Shown in pieces: positions 20,953 through 32,466 of a stretch of DNA of 64,000 nt. The notes under the pieces were generated by a model. That model saw only the letters and a list, made by a program, of their open reading frames with translations. It was not told the DNA's origin and did not search any database. The stretch covers positions 806,001 through 870,000 of the forward strand of contig JAEBUN010000012.1 in the NCBI GenBank assembly GCA_023014365.1, read 5' to 3'. Origin of the DNA: Lepiota brunneoincarnata. Its lineage: Eukaryota > Basidiomycota > Agaricomycetes > Agaricales > Agaricaceae. A program made the translations under genes and the position numbers. The stretch's first letter is position 1. The number at the start of each line of letters is the position of its first letter.

Positions 20953-23900
20953 ACTGTGTGCCCCAACCACCTACAGGGAGTAGGTACAGTGTATTACCCC
21001 TAGACCCAATAGACGACACTGCCCCTGCCCAAAATCTGATCCCTGTACAAGCCACACCCCCTATAAGATCCCCCCCAGTCCAAGAAGCCGAGACGGCTGA
21101 AATGGGAACGACGTCTACCCTCGGTATTCAAAATAGCCTCCGCGGAGTCTCAACGGTCACTTCATCTGACTGTGGAACTGGAGACGACAGATACATCAGA
21201 GAGGAAAGTCACTCAAGCCCTCCTGGATAGCAGGGCGACCGGTTGTTTTGTCGACCATGATTTCGTGCGGAAAAACCGCCTCAACACTCGCTCCCTCTCC
21301 CTCCCCATCCCGGTCTTCAATGTCGATGGTACCAAAAACGAAGCCGGCTCGATTACCGAAGTCCTAGATGTCACCCTACGCTACAAATCCCACTCGGAGC
21401 GTACCACTCTTGCGGTCACGTCGCTTGGGAAGCAAGACCTATTGCTAGGTTTTTCATGGCTAAGGGAGCACAACCCCGAGGTAGACTGGCAAATGGGTGA
21501 AGTCCGTATGACTCGCTGCCCAGATAGATGCTGCATGCTCTGTAAGGAACAACTAAGAACTGAATGGAAAGTCCGAAGGGCTGAGCTTAGAGCGACCTCT
21601 ATGTGTTCGGAAGGCCCCTATCCACTCTGGGACGATGATTGGGAGGATGTCCGAGAAATCCCGGGCCTCCAACTGAAGTCCACACCAGAGATCTCGGATG
21701 GCGAACGCATCTGGGCCACAGTTCTCTACCCAGACCCCCAGTTCATCCGGGCAACTGGTACTACTTCCCAGAGGCTCGCCGAAGCCTTCCATTGCAACTT
21801 GCGATCGGCTCAAACATCCTTTAAACCATCCAGCCCTCTAGGTCCGATCCCTGAACACCTTCATGACTTTTCTGTTGTATTCGAAAAGGAATCCTTCGAT
21901 TCCCTTCCGGAACAGAGGCCCTGGGACCATGCCATCGAACTCACTCCGGGAGCGACGCCTGGTTGGCTGTAAGGTACATATACCCCTTAGCCCCCTCCGA
22001 GCAGTCAGAGCTCGACTCCTTCATACAGGAGAACCTAGCTACAGGGAGGATTCGTGCTTCAAAATCCCCAATGGCTTCCCCGGTATTCTTCATCAAGAAG
22101 AAGGATGGTTCACTCCGGCTAGTCCAGGATTACCGAGCCCTTAATGCAATCACCGTGAAGAATAAATACCCACTTCCGCTCATCTCCGAGCTTGTCAACC
22201 AGCTCCGGGGTGCTAGGTACTTCACTAAACTTGACATCCGATGGGGTTTCAATAACGTGCGCATTAAGCCCGGAGATGAATGGAAGGCAGCGTTCCGTAC
22301 CAACCAAGGCCTCTTCGAACCCCTTGTGATGTTCTTTGGACTTACCAACAGCCCGGCCACTTTCCAAACAATGATGAATGATATTTTCAGAGATCTCATC
22401 GCAGAGGGAGTCGTTGTGGTGTACTTAGATGACATTCTGATCTTCACGAAGACCATAGAGGAGCACAGGGAAGTCACCCGCCGAGTTTTGGAGATACTTT
22501 GCTGCCATAAACTCTACCTTCAGCCGGAGAAATGCGAGTTCGAGAGGACGAGAGTGGAATACTTGGGGCTTATCATTTTGGAAGATAAGGTAGAGATGGA
22601 CCCGGTAAAGGTCGCCGGAGTACAGGAATGGCCGGAACCCACAGACAAACAAGAAGTTCAAGCGTTCCTGGGCTTTGTGAATTTCTACAGGCGATTTGTC
22701 CAAGACTTCTCACATCATGCCCGCCCCCTGTTCGACCTCACCAAGTCCGACTCTCCTTGGCAGTGGGGGGAACCGGAGCGTGACGCTTTTGCCACCCTTA
22801 AAAGGCTGATTATGTCCACGCCCGTTCTTGCCTCCCCGGACACCTCCTTGCCCTTCCGAGTGGAAGCAGACAGTTCCGACTTTGCTACTGGAGCGGTGCT
22901 CTCCCAACAATCGGATGGAGGCAAATGGCACCCTGTAGCATTCTACTCTAAGTCCCTGGACCAAGCGCAGCAAAACTATGAGATCCATGACAAGGAGATG
23001 TTGGCAATCATCCAGGCACTTGAAGAGTGGCGGCATTTCCTAGAAGGAGCCCCCCACACTGTAGAAATCTGGTCAGACCACCGTAATCTAGAGTACTTCA
23101 TGATGGCAAAGAAACTCAACCGTCGCCAAGCTCGCTAGTCTCTTACTCTGTCTCGCTTTGACTTCAAACTTCATCACCAGCCAGGTAAATCAATGGGGAA
23201 GGCGGACGCCCTATCCCAGCATGCAGACCATGGCTCAGGGGCTCACGACAATGAGGACATTGTTCTCTTGACCAGAGAGAAGTTTGCCATCCGGGCCCTC
23301 GAAGGAATTCAAGTCACTGGCGAAGAACAAACCCTCCTATGGGACATCCAGGCAGGAAATCGTTCCGGAGTTGCTGAAGAGGCAGTGGCAACGGCAGCTC
23401 ATCGGCTCAAAGAGTCCTCCTCCCGAACTGTGCACTCTTCCAAGTGGTCAAAGACAGATGGATTACTCTTATTCCGAGGCAGGATCTACGTCCCAGACAC
23501 TGGTGACCTCCGACGCCACATTGTAGCTCTCTGTCACAATTCTCCGGTTGGCAGACATGCAGGCCGCTGGAAAACGCTTGAACTGGTCTCGCGGAACTAC
23601 TGGTGGCCGCAGATGTCCCACTTCATCGGTCAGTATGTCTCTACTTGCGACCTATGCCTCTGAGTGAAACCCCACTGTCACCTCCCGACTGGAGAACTCC
23701 ACCCCCTGCCTGTCCCCGAATCCCACTGGGACACCATCAGCGTCAACTTCATTGTAGAGCTTCCCCCTTCAGCAGGGTATGATTCTGTGATGACGGTGGT
23801 CGATTCAGCCTCTAAGCGAGCCCATTTCATCCCTACCTACACCACGGTGACTGCAGAAGGGGCCGCACAACTATTCCTGCACAACGTGTGGAAACTGCAT

Positions 23901-25001
23901 GGACTCCCCAAACAGGTAGTGTCAGATCGAGGCCCCCAATTCGTTGCGGAATTCACGAGGGAACTTTACCAGAAGCTAGGAATTAAGGTAGCAAGCACAA
24001 CTGCGTGGCACCCCCAAGCAGATGGTCAGACTGAGAGGGTTAATCAGGAGTTGGACCAGTACCTTCGAATCTTCGTCAACGAGAGGCAAGATGACTGGCT
24101 AGACCTCCTCCCCCTAGCTGAGTTTCAACACAACAATCATGTCCACGCCTCAACCCAGCACTCCCCCTTTCTTCTCGACACCGGTAGACACCCCCGAATG
24201 GGTTTTGAACCTCACCAACGACCCTCACACCTGGAAACTGTTAATGAATTCATGGATCGGATGAAAGCGACACTGGAAGAAGCCAAGGCCGCCCTAGTAC
24301 ATGCCAAGGATGAAATGGCGAGGTACTACAACCAACACCGTACCCCAGCCCCCATCCTTAAACCAGGAGACCGAGTTTACTTAGATGCGAGCGATATCCA
24401 AACCACCTGACCATCCAAAAAGTTGTCCCACCTCAGGCTCGGTCCCTATGAAGTAGAACAACAAGCCGGCGCCAATGCTTATTGCCTGAATCTCCCTCGA
24501 TCCATGTGATGCCTTCATCCAGTGTTCAACATCATGAAACTCTCCCTTGTGCCGGACGACCCGTTCCCGACCCAATGGCTACCCCCGCCACTGGACCCGG
24601 TGATCATCGATGACAAAAAAGAGTGGGAGGTGGAAGAGATCCTAGACAGCCAGCTCGTGCGACAAAAACTCAAGTTTCTGATCAAGTGGAAAGGTTTCGG
24701 CTGCAAACACAACTCCTGGGAAGACTCTGCCGATGTACGCGCTCCGGAGCTCATCAAGAATTTCTACGAGCAACATCCTGGGGCCCCACGCTTCATACGA
24801 GCCCTCCAGTTCGACTCTATTCCATTCCAACCCATCCAAGCCATCACGTCGAGTCGCTGCGATCTAGAAGGGGGGGTGGATGTAAGGGGACACCCCAAAC
24901 ACCCCAGCAACACTCCCAACACACTGTATATTCCCCCTTTTAAACGCCTAAGCCCCATACACAGTCCAAATACCCTGGATGTCCCCTCATTGACCAGATG
25001 A
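20949..25001 (+). pseudogene. Gypsy-1 pol (PR-RT-RH-INT-chromodomain)
   Basis: Protease has DSRATGCFV where the active site DSGA is expected, a loss of the catalytic-loop glycine. RT is intact through VVVVYLDDILIF (about 22420), and RNase H reads EADSSDFATGAVLSQ. Integrase keeps the H-H-C-C module, the D (ISVNFIVELP region now N), D (VVSDRGPQF) and E (TERVNQELDQ). The chromodomain is EWEVEEILDSQLVRQ...IKWKGFG. Stops at 21970, 23136 (W to TAG), 23661, 24408 and 24507 match sense codons, mostly CGA or TGG, in Gypsy-2. A frame change near 21100-21960 was also seen. The reading frame ends 120 bp inside the 3' LTR. Confidence 0.85.
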
Positions 25002-25344
25002 ACCTTTTCCTTCACTCTCCACACTTCCCTCAACCTCCTTCTGCCCTCCTTTATTCCTGTAGATCCTAGACAGCCACCCTCACTCCTCACATTGGTTTCA
25101 ACCATGATTGCCCTTTGTGTACCACCCGGACACCACAGTCAGGTTTGGTTCAACTCATATTGATTATATAAGTCATGTATATACATAGTTTTGCCTGCAG
25201 GGGTTTCTCTATCCTATTCTCTTAGGATACCCCTGCAGGTATGTGTCCTGTACTTAACTCACAGATTAATAAGACTTAGGATACCCCTGCAGTGTCCCCT
25301 CAGCTCCCCCTAAGCTGTCAAGGCCCTCCCAGGTCGCCCTAACA
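24881..25344 (+). repeat. 3' LTR of Gypsy-1
   Basis: 464 bp, preceded by a polypurine tract (AGAAGGGGGGGTGGA). Followed by the TSD GGAGC. Confidence 0.92.
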
Positions 25345-28300
25345 GGAGCTGAAGGATCATGCTGAGCAAGAAACATTGCGTGTGGGAATGGTGAGCAGAA
25401 ATGCTGTCCTGTCCAACAGTTGGCCTCCGGCTCATAATGCCGAGCCGGACCAAAATACTTTTCTGCTCAGCAATACCCAGGCTGATCCTGAAATTGAGGA
25501 AGGGTTATGTGGCTCAGATGAAGGTGGCATTGCTGATGAGGCCACAATGGGAATGGATGAAATGCAAATGGGGGAGTTTTCCAGAAAGCTGCAGGACCCA
25601 GCTCAAAGCGAACAGGACTTTGTCCCCCGAACTGATGCACTCAGCAATCAATATGTGCAGCTTATACACACAAATGGTATACACCATATTGCCTTGGTGA
25701 CTTGTGCCTGCTGGAGGAGAGAGGACGCTATTGCCGATTTGATGTATTGCTGTCTAGTGCCAGCCACATTCACATGATACCGCACTGTGTTCACAGCAGA
25801 TGTTCTTGATGATTGTCGACTCAAGAATTTGGAATGCAAGGCCTCAGCATATCAATACTTCCAGAAGCTTCACCAGCTTACTGCCCCCATGGCACCTGGC
25901 AAAGTGCCAAACTTGTATCAGGAACTGCTGCAAATGGCATGGTTGTGGCACTGGTTAAAAAAGAGAAAGTGGGCAGGCTATGGGCAGAGTTCATCGAAAG
26001 GAAGTCCAACAAGTGCTGGATTGCTTGTAAACTTTTGTCCAGCATGCCCCCAGCCTGGCATTAATCTGCCTCCCAATTGGAAAGAAGATTCAAACAGGTT
26101 AGTCAAGATTTGTCTATTTTGTCCTGCATGTCATATTGATTGCAGTCTGGAGGTGGGCTTACTGGCATTTCTTTGTTGCTGATGGCAATTTCAAGGCAGA
26201 CCATGTTTGGTAAACCCATGGCACTTCTGATATTTGGCTGGCTGAAGGAGGTGGCATGTTTGCCACATGTGTGCGGTATCACAGCTTCCTCTGAGATGCA
26301 ATTGAGATGTCCATGATACATTCACCGGCAGTACTTCCATATCCTCAAAAACATTTATTTGTGATCTGAATACAGAAGGCACCATGTGAGAACTGCTTTC
26401 GTGTGATCCAACTTGCAATGGCTGGTTCCAAAGCCTGCGATGTTACCAGCATAGTAGCCATAGCTTGTGCTCGGCATGGATGCTTTGCACCAAATGCAAT
26501 TGCTGACTTTTTCAAGGGGGAGCAGCAAAAGAACATAGACTGGGTCTTTTTGCAATCTCTGGAAACAACCCACCTTGATCCAGAGCAAGGTGCCATGTTG
26601 ATTTATGACATTGCCTGCCAATATTCAGGTCCATCTCCAAAAAAGAATTGGCCATCATCTCCTGAATGATCTGGTCATTGACTGAGCCATTGGTCTCTTT
26701 CATGTGCATGGCCATAGACAGGAGTGCTTTTTCCGGTATGTGCTGTCCTTCATCCCTGGCAGCGGTGTAGTGGCTGGTGAAATTCTAGAATCTTTATGGT
26801 CATCCTTAAATTCCATTTCACCAACTGTTCGTACAGCAACCTTGGCAAACCATGCCAAGACACTTGATGATCATGCCAGTGATTCAAACCACAAGAAAAT
26901 GCTGAACATTTGTAAGTCTACCTTGCCAGTCTGCTGATGCCATGCAAGCCCTAAGCCTCTGTTGAACAGCAACAGCATTATGTGCACAATATATCCAGGC
27001 AAACGCAATGGTGAAGGACACAACAGAATATTTCAGTTCATTGAGCAAAGGTATATGCAATCAGGACATAGAGCAATGGACAGTGGCAATTCTGCATGCC
27101 AAGGCCTGCCAAATAGGCTTGCCAAAAGCAATGGATATCTTGGCTGCACAAGATGGCAATGGAGGCCAGGGATCTCTACCCCCAGCAGCAGAATACACCC
27201 CAACAGAGGAGTGGATCCAGTCAGCAATTGATGCTGAAGAACACCAGTTTGTATCTCTCACATTATTTATGTTGCAAAGAAAATAACTGCTAACACACAT
27301 GGCAGAGTTGAGCTTAGAGGGACCCTCCGAGGGCCAATGAACCCAGCTCAGGAGGACCTCACAAAATGACTGCAACAGGCATTGACAGATGAGTTTGCCA
27401 GGCTTGTGACAAGGCAACAGCATCTGGGTATAATGCAAGGCAGTATGATTCCTGCCAATGACATTGATGTCTGGGATGTATTTGATGCCTTGGATGACAA
27501 TGCCGATAGTGTCGCTGCACAGCCGGCAAACCCCAATGCACCTGACTCATCGGCAAATGGCACCCCACTGGAAAGGCAGCCTATTAGCATGCCATCCACG
27601 TTTGAATCCCCTAATGCAAAACTATGTTCTGTGGAATTATCCCTGCGCCAATCCCAAGCCCTGCGTCATCTGGAAAGCCTTTGCACCACCATTGCCAAAA
27701 AGTCATTTCAATACTCCCACATATTATGGGTGGCCGGCCGCAAGCCAATTCAACTGTGAAGTTGCACAGCCATCATTGTGCTCAATAATCAAATCACATT
27801 TCATTGCTGCATATATTCAAAGTGCTGGGCAGCAATGATTTGCTTGTGTGCCAATGCCTCAGTGTTGGCCTGGTTTCAGCCATTGGCCAGAGCTGATGTA
27901 CAGTGCAGCACTGCCCTACTTAACACAAATGAGCTGGGATCAACTGCGGTCCACCTTTCATGGATATGGCAATCTCACTTTGCTGGAGACAATAAGTCTT
28001 CACCTGATGCACTAAAGGAATGTAAGTCCATAACTCTGCCCACACAACCTGGTCATTCCCTAGAGCAGAATGCTGACACACCTTCCCAGTCCAATGGGTA
28101 CATTGGCTTCATGCACGGGCACAGAAGCAATGGTGGGAGGAAGAATTTATTATGGTTCAATATGAAATGCAGTGGACAGTCAGGTACTTCCTTCATCTGC
28201 AGAACATGTGGATTGAACAGGACAGCGGTGATGCCGAACCTGCCGGTCTGGCAGCATATGCAGCCTGAAAAGCAGCAATGTGGGGCAAAATGGCAGCTCA

Positions 28301-30676
28301 TGCCAATTCTTCATTTAGTCAGGTGCTAGACATCGCCGATTATCCCATGCAATGATGTTTGGGATACTTATTACAGCTACTGAATAGATATATATATACA
28401 GATTATGATTCATCACATGACTGATTGATCTTTCTCTTATCAACCAAGTGATCTTGACCTTTGCCAAATTTTTCAACCACACAATGCAGCAAACTTCTTC
28501 ACACGCCCCAAGTGATGAATCTGACTCTGTCCCATCATCACAAGAGATCATATCCTATTGTGACTCGTGGCTCTGTGCAATATTACTTGCCATCCAAAAT
28601 TCCACTGGTGAGAAGGAAGCATGGATTACTGAAGGCATAGAAAAAGAACTGGTATGTGTGTGATGATTGACATTTTCTCAGCTCATTCCGATTGTTGCCA
28701 TTTGATGTGATGTTAGCATTTCTCGATGATTGCTGTTAGCTTGGCCATGGCAAGCAGCCAATTGCTGAACGTGCCACTGGTTACACAATACCTGGCCCAG
28801 CACTACCTAGACCCACACACAGAAAATGTGCTAGATCTGGCCATGCTTCTCTCCCTTGATGCCAGAAATCATCCAAGCCACCCAACTGGCACTGCCCCAA
28901 GCTACATTGCCGATTGGTGGGAACGTAACACAGTGCCGAGTGAGGACGATTTTATTAATGTTACAAATGTGACTGAATGCCTGGAGCATCATTACAAAGT
29001 GATGCAGTCAAGCTATGCTGTGGCCTCCTCCTATTCCACCTCAGATAAGTGCCCATTTGCACCCGAACCCCACCTCAACAAAGGGTGCCCCAGATGCAAA
29101 ATGTACCGTGGTGCTGCCATGGATGCGCTCCATCAATTACATAGCCTCCAAATAAAGATACAGACTACTGAGGCTTCTGCCAAGAATGAATGGCTCCTTG
29201 TAATGTGGCAAGCCTCTGCATTTCATCAGCTTCATGAGCAGGCCACTCTAAAGAAAATGGAAATCCCATCACTTGGGTATCAATCAGGTTCAGCCGACAG
29301 CAATGCACAAGGCAGCTTGCCAGCCGCAACACTAGCCACCAGCACCTCAAGCATAAAGGCCGGAGCTTTGGCAACGACAGCGGCTACATCACGACCTCAA
29401 CAGTGCAAAACCCAGAATACTTTGGCGCCTGTGACACCAAAGCCAATGCCTTCTTGAATCAAGGCCTCAACAAATTCTGAATTGGCCGAACGATTCAGGG
29501 AACATTCAAGCACTGAGCACCAGCGGCTTCAGAGTGAACCATCACTCAAATGGACGTGGGGAGTGGATCTTGATAACAATGATATCCAGCAGATGTGCCA
29601 TGCTGCCGACAATAATTACAAGGTCCCTCACTCTGGGTACGATTGTTCCCTCCAGCAAGGTCATTTCTGAGGAGAGGATTCCATAATGCCTTCTCTCCCA
29701 GGCTCAGGTACATGGCAACCATCTTCTATCCTGTCAAATCAACCAGGCCAGACCAAGTTACATTCCAATGATATACCGGCACACTTTCAGGCCTTCCCCC
29801 TTTCCCATGTGCATCAGGCGGACACTCATGCACCCCATTCACCATCATCATCTTTCACATCAGGCCCATCACCATCTGCTGTATTCACTTGCTTGTTGCC
29901 GAGCACTCGGCCTGCCAGCAATGTTGTTGCCGAGCATGCTGCTGCCAGCAATGTCGTTGCCAAACCTACCCTTCCTGTGCCGCAAGAAAGAGCCTCAGAT
30001 GCTCCCTTTCCCATTGAACCATTGCCACCCTCTCCATCCCCTGCGATTCACCGCATGGACACCGCCAGTGCACTCCAACACTCACTGAGACTACCCATTC
30101 CCTGCAATGCCCCTGACACACAGTTTAGGACTCTTTCCTTGTCCTTGGCCAACTCATCCAATGATGGTCTTCTTTCTGCAGCTGCATTAGTGCTCCATCT
30201 TGATGCTCCCTCACCAACTCCCATCTTGCCTGAAGCCAGGTCTGCCATGGCTGGCTCATTTGCACATCATCGCCTCAGGTCAGGCTCGAGTGGCCGGAGC
30301 CTGGACTCCGACATTCTTGCAAATGCCACTTATGCCCTTGATAATGCTGCTGCCATGCTATCAGCTATAGCAGCTGAAGACATCGTGTCAATGACTGGCC
30401 CCCACTCCTCAACCTCTTCTTCTTCAACTGGCTGGAGCTTAAGCTCTGCCATTCTTACAGATGCCACTCATTGCTGTTAGGGGAAGTAAGGCACTGGAAC
30501 CAAGTTGATATTCAGGTGGCGATTACAATCGCCACCCACGCTATATATATACATAGTGGTCTGCGCACAGACCGGGTAACCAGACACTACGATAGCTACC
30601 AGTAATAACGTACACAAACAATAGACAAGCAACTAATAATAGAAGTCGCCCGCAGATCGGGCTCGGGGATGGGGGT

Positions 30677-31129
30677 TGTAAGGGGACAATCCACAAACAC
30701 CCCTAAGCCTCCCAGCACACTGTACATCCCCCCTTTCAAACGCTTACACCCCAAACATAACCAGAATGCACCAGAGGTCCCCTCACTGCCCAGTTAAACC
30801 CCTCCCTTCACCCTCCTTAACCCTCACCTGCTTCCTCCCATTTCCTGTAGACTTCAGACTGTTATCTTCACTCCCCACACTCATTTTAATCACACCTGGC
30901 CTTGTGCAACACCCAGACACCACCGTCAAGCCTTGTTCAATTTATATTGATTATATAAGTCAAGTATATACATAGTTTTCGCCTGCAGGGGTTCCCTCAT
31001 CCTATTCTCTTAGGATTTCCCTGCAGGTATGGACTCCCTACTTAGCTCACAGATTAATAATACTTAGGATTTCCCTGCAGTGACGTTTCGGCTCCCTGAG
31101 TTGTCCGAACCCTCCAGGTTGCCCTAACA
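30677..31129 (+). repeat. 5' LTR of Gypsy-2
   Basis: TATATAAG near 30953. CCTGCAGGG/CCCTGCAGG arms (30982-30990, 31019-31027) flank ATCCTATTCT (30999-31008). Confidence 0.95.
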
Positions 31130-31131
31130 GA

Positions 31132-31141
31132 AGAATAGGAT
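31132..31141 (+). promoter_or_regulatory. Gypsy-2 self-complementary primer-binding site
   Basis: AGAATAGGAT starts two bases after the LTR and pairs perfectly with LTR bases 30999-31008, as in Gypsy-1. Confidence 0.65.
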
Positions 31142-31263
31142 CCCCCTAACGAGACCAGTCCGGTGTCCATAGGCCCTACCCTGTCCATAATGTGTTTTTC
31201 GACTCAGTAGCAGCCTAACACTCAGCACTCTTCTCTCCCCTCGTCCAACCTCGTCTCTCACTC

Positions 31264-32466
31264 ATGTCACAGCAAAATGCACCGGAGAACGGGCCCTCAG
31301 ACCCTCTGGCTATGATTGCCCAACTCCAGCAGGACGTGGCATCGGTGATGACTAGGCAGGCCGACTCCGAGCTGGCCCTCACGGAAGTGATCCAGTCGAT
31401 TCAAACCACCCTTCAAGAACTCTCCCAACGTCCAAAAACCCCAAATGCTCCTGACGCGACTCCACCCGTCCCTGACACGTCCCCTCCCTCTACCCAACGC
31501 ACTCGCTCCTCAAAAGTCAAACCAGTGACTCCACCAGACTTCTCGGGTGACCGAACGCGTGGGAGGGCCTTCTTGAACTCCTGTAACACTTACCTACGAC
31601 TCTGCCCGACTCATTTCGCCTCGGACCAGCAGAAGATACTCTGGGCTATGTCGTTCATGAAAGAGGGGCGTGCTGCTAAGTGGACGGATCAGATATTTCG
31701 GTGGGAAGATAGGAACCAAGGAGCAGAGAGGTTCCTAGATTGGGAGGACTTTCAAGGCGAATTCCGTAAGCACTTCTTCCCCGTGGACTCCGAGGCAGCT
31801 GCTGTCAATCGGCTGGAAGGTACAGAGTACTTCCAACGAAACAGGAACATCGAAGACTACCTGGACGAGTTCCTAGAGCTTATCTCGGACTCCGGGTACA
31901 AAGATGACAAGACCATCGTTGTCAAGTTCCGTCGAGGCCTCCGCCCGGCCATACAGACCGCAGTAGCCACGATGACGGCCAACCGACCCTCGGACAATGC
32001 TCCGGAGGCTTGGTACAAGGCAGCGCAGCTCATAGATCAGAACCGAGCTGCCAACGATGCCTTCCAAGCCTTGGGGCGGACACAAATACCCTCGGCAAAG
32101 CCCTCCGCCAACCCCTATCGCCTCACATCTGCCCCTGTCGCCCCCCTTGCCACGTCAACTTCGACCCCCTTTCCATCAGCCCGCTCCTTTGCCCACGTCA
32201 CCCCCACTCCGACCAAACCCGTCCCAATGGATATTGATGCGACCAGAAAGGCCACGACGACGCCTGTAGTCTGCTACAGATGCCACCAGCCGGGCCACGT
32301 CAAATCCGAATGCCCTAGGCGCTTCGACGTTCGCTTCTTAGACTTGGAGGAGAGGGAAGCCCTGATTCAGCAATTATTAGCCGAGAAAGACATCGTGGAA
32401 GCTCAAGGGTCATCGGAACATCGAGAAAGCGAAGACGAGACGGATTTTGTCTCAGGCGGTCGGTGA
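31264..32466 (+). CDS. gag: Gypsy-2 Gag (400 aa, intact)
   Basis: Structural polyprotein that assembles the virus-like particle and packages element RNA. The start MSQQNAPENGPSDPLAMIAQ is conserved in Gypsy-1. There is an N-terminal helical part, then a proline-rich linker and a capsid-type domain (residues about 100-250: FLNSCNTYLRLCPTHFASD, WEDFQGEFRKHFFPVDSEAA, VEDYL-like IEDYLDEFLELISDSG). One CCHC knuckle (CYRCHQPGHVKSEC, about residues 337-350) follows, and the acidic tail ends at TGA 32464-32466. Pol overlaps it in another frame, so Pol needs recoding or reinitiation. Confidence 0.9.
   Translation: MSQQNAPENGPSDPLAMIAQLQQDVASVMTRQADSELALTEVIQSIQTTLQELSQRPKTPNAPDATPPVPDTSPPSTQRTRSSKVKPVTPPDFSGDRTRGRAFLNSCNTYLRLCPTHFASDQQKILWAMSFMKEGRAAKWTDQIFRWEDRNQGAERFLDWEDFQGEFRKHFFPVDSEAAAVNRLEGTEYFQRNRNIEDYLDEFLELISDSGYKDDKTIVVKFRRGLRPAIQTAVATMTANRPSDNAPEAWYKAAQLIDQNRAANDAFQALGRTQIPSAKPSANPYRLTSAPVAPLATSTSTPFPSARSFAHVTPTPTKPVPMDIDATRKATTTPVVCYRCHQPGHVKSECPRRFDVRFLDLEEREALIQQLLAEKDIVEAQGSSEHRESEDETDFVSGGR

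Larger units (their letters stand above)
17840..25344 (+). mobile_element. Gypsy-1: Tf1/sushi-like chromodomain LTR retrotransposon
   Basis: Two 464-bp LTRs (17840-18303, 24881-25344) and a 5-bp TSD GGAGC (17835-17839, 25345-25349) in the KDZ1 transposase gene. The LTRs differ at about six positions, all transitions, so it is older than Gypsy-2. A foreign solo LTR interrupts the leader (18361-19665). Gag and pol follow the same plan as Gypsy-2 but carry many nonsense codons. Confidence 0.92.
17131..28370 (+). pseudogene. KDZ transposase of KDZ1 (interrupted by Gypsy-1 at 17840-25344)
   Basis: N-terminus near 17131 (EITVETPHGPVATKIKVPL) followed by an acidic (GAT)n stretch. A CxC-type cysteine cluster spans 17565-17720 (GKCCNCAEERQ, QCRDCFGAKVLC, HFSVPLHRLEQWTGWFF). 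After Gypsy-1 and its TSD come VFTADVLDDCRLKNLECKAS and CPACPQPGINLPPNW. The catalytic region follows: D in VADGNFKADHVW (about 26180), D in MLIYDIACQY (about 26605) and E in AGEILESLWSSLNSISPT (about 26785). The C-terminal part reads AEYTPTEEWIQSAIDAEE and WWEEEFIMVQYEMQWTVRYF. Many nonsense codons are present, for example TGA in LC*MC near 17653. Confidence 0.85.

Noticed and set aside
30766..30975. 69-codon ORF repeated identically at 36479
   Set aside because: It lies in both LTRs of Gypsy-2 in a frame different from pol. Identity reflects LTR identity, not coding.
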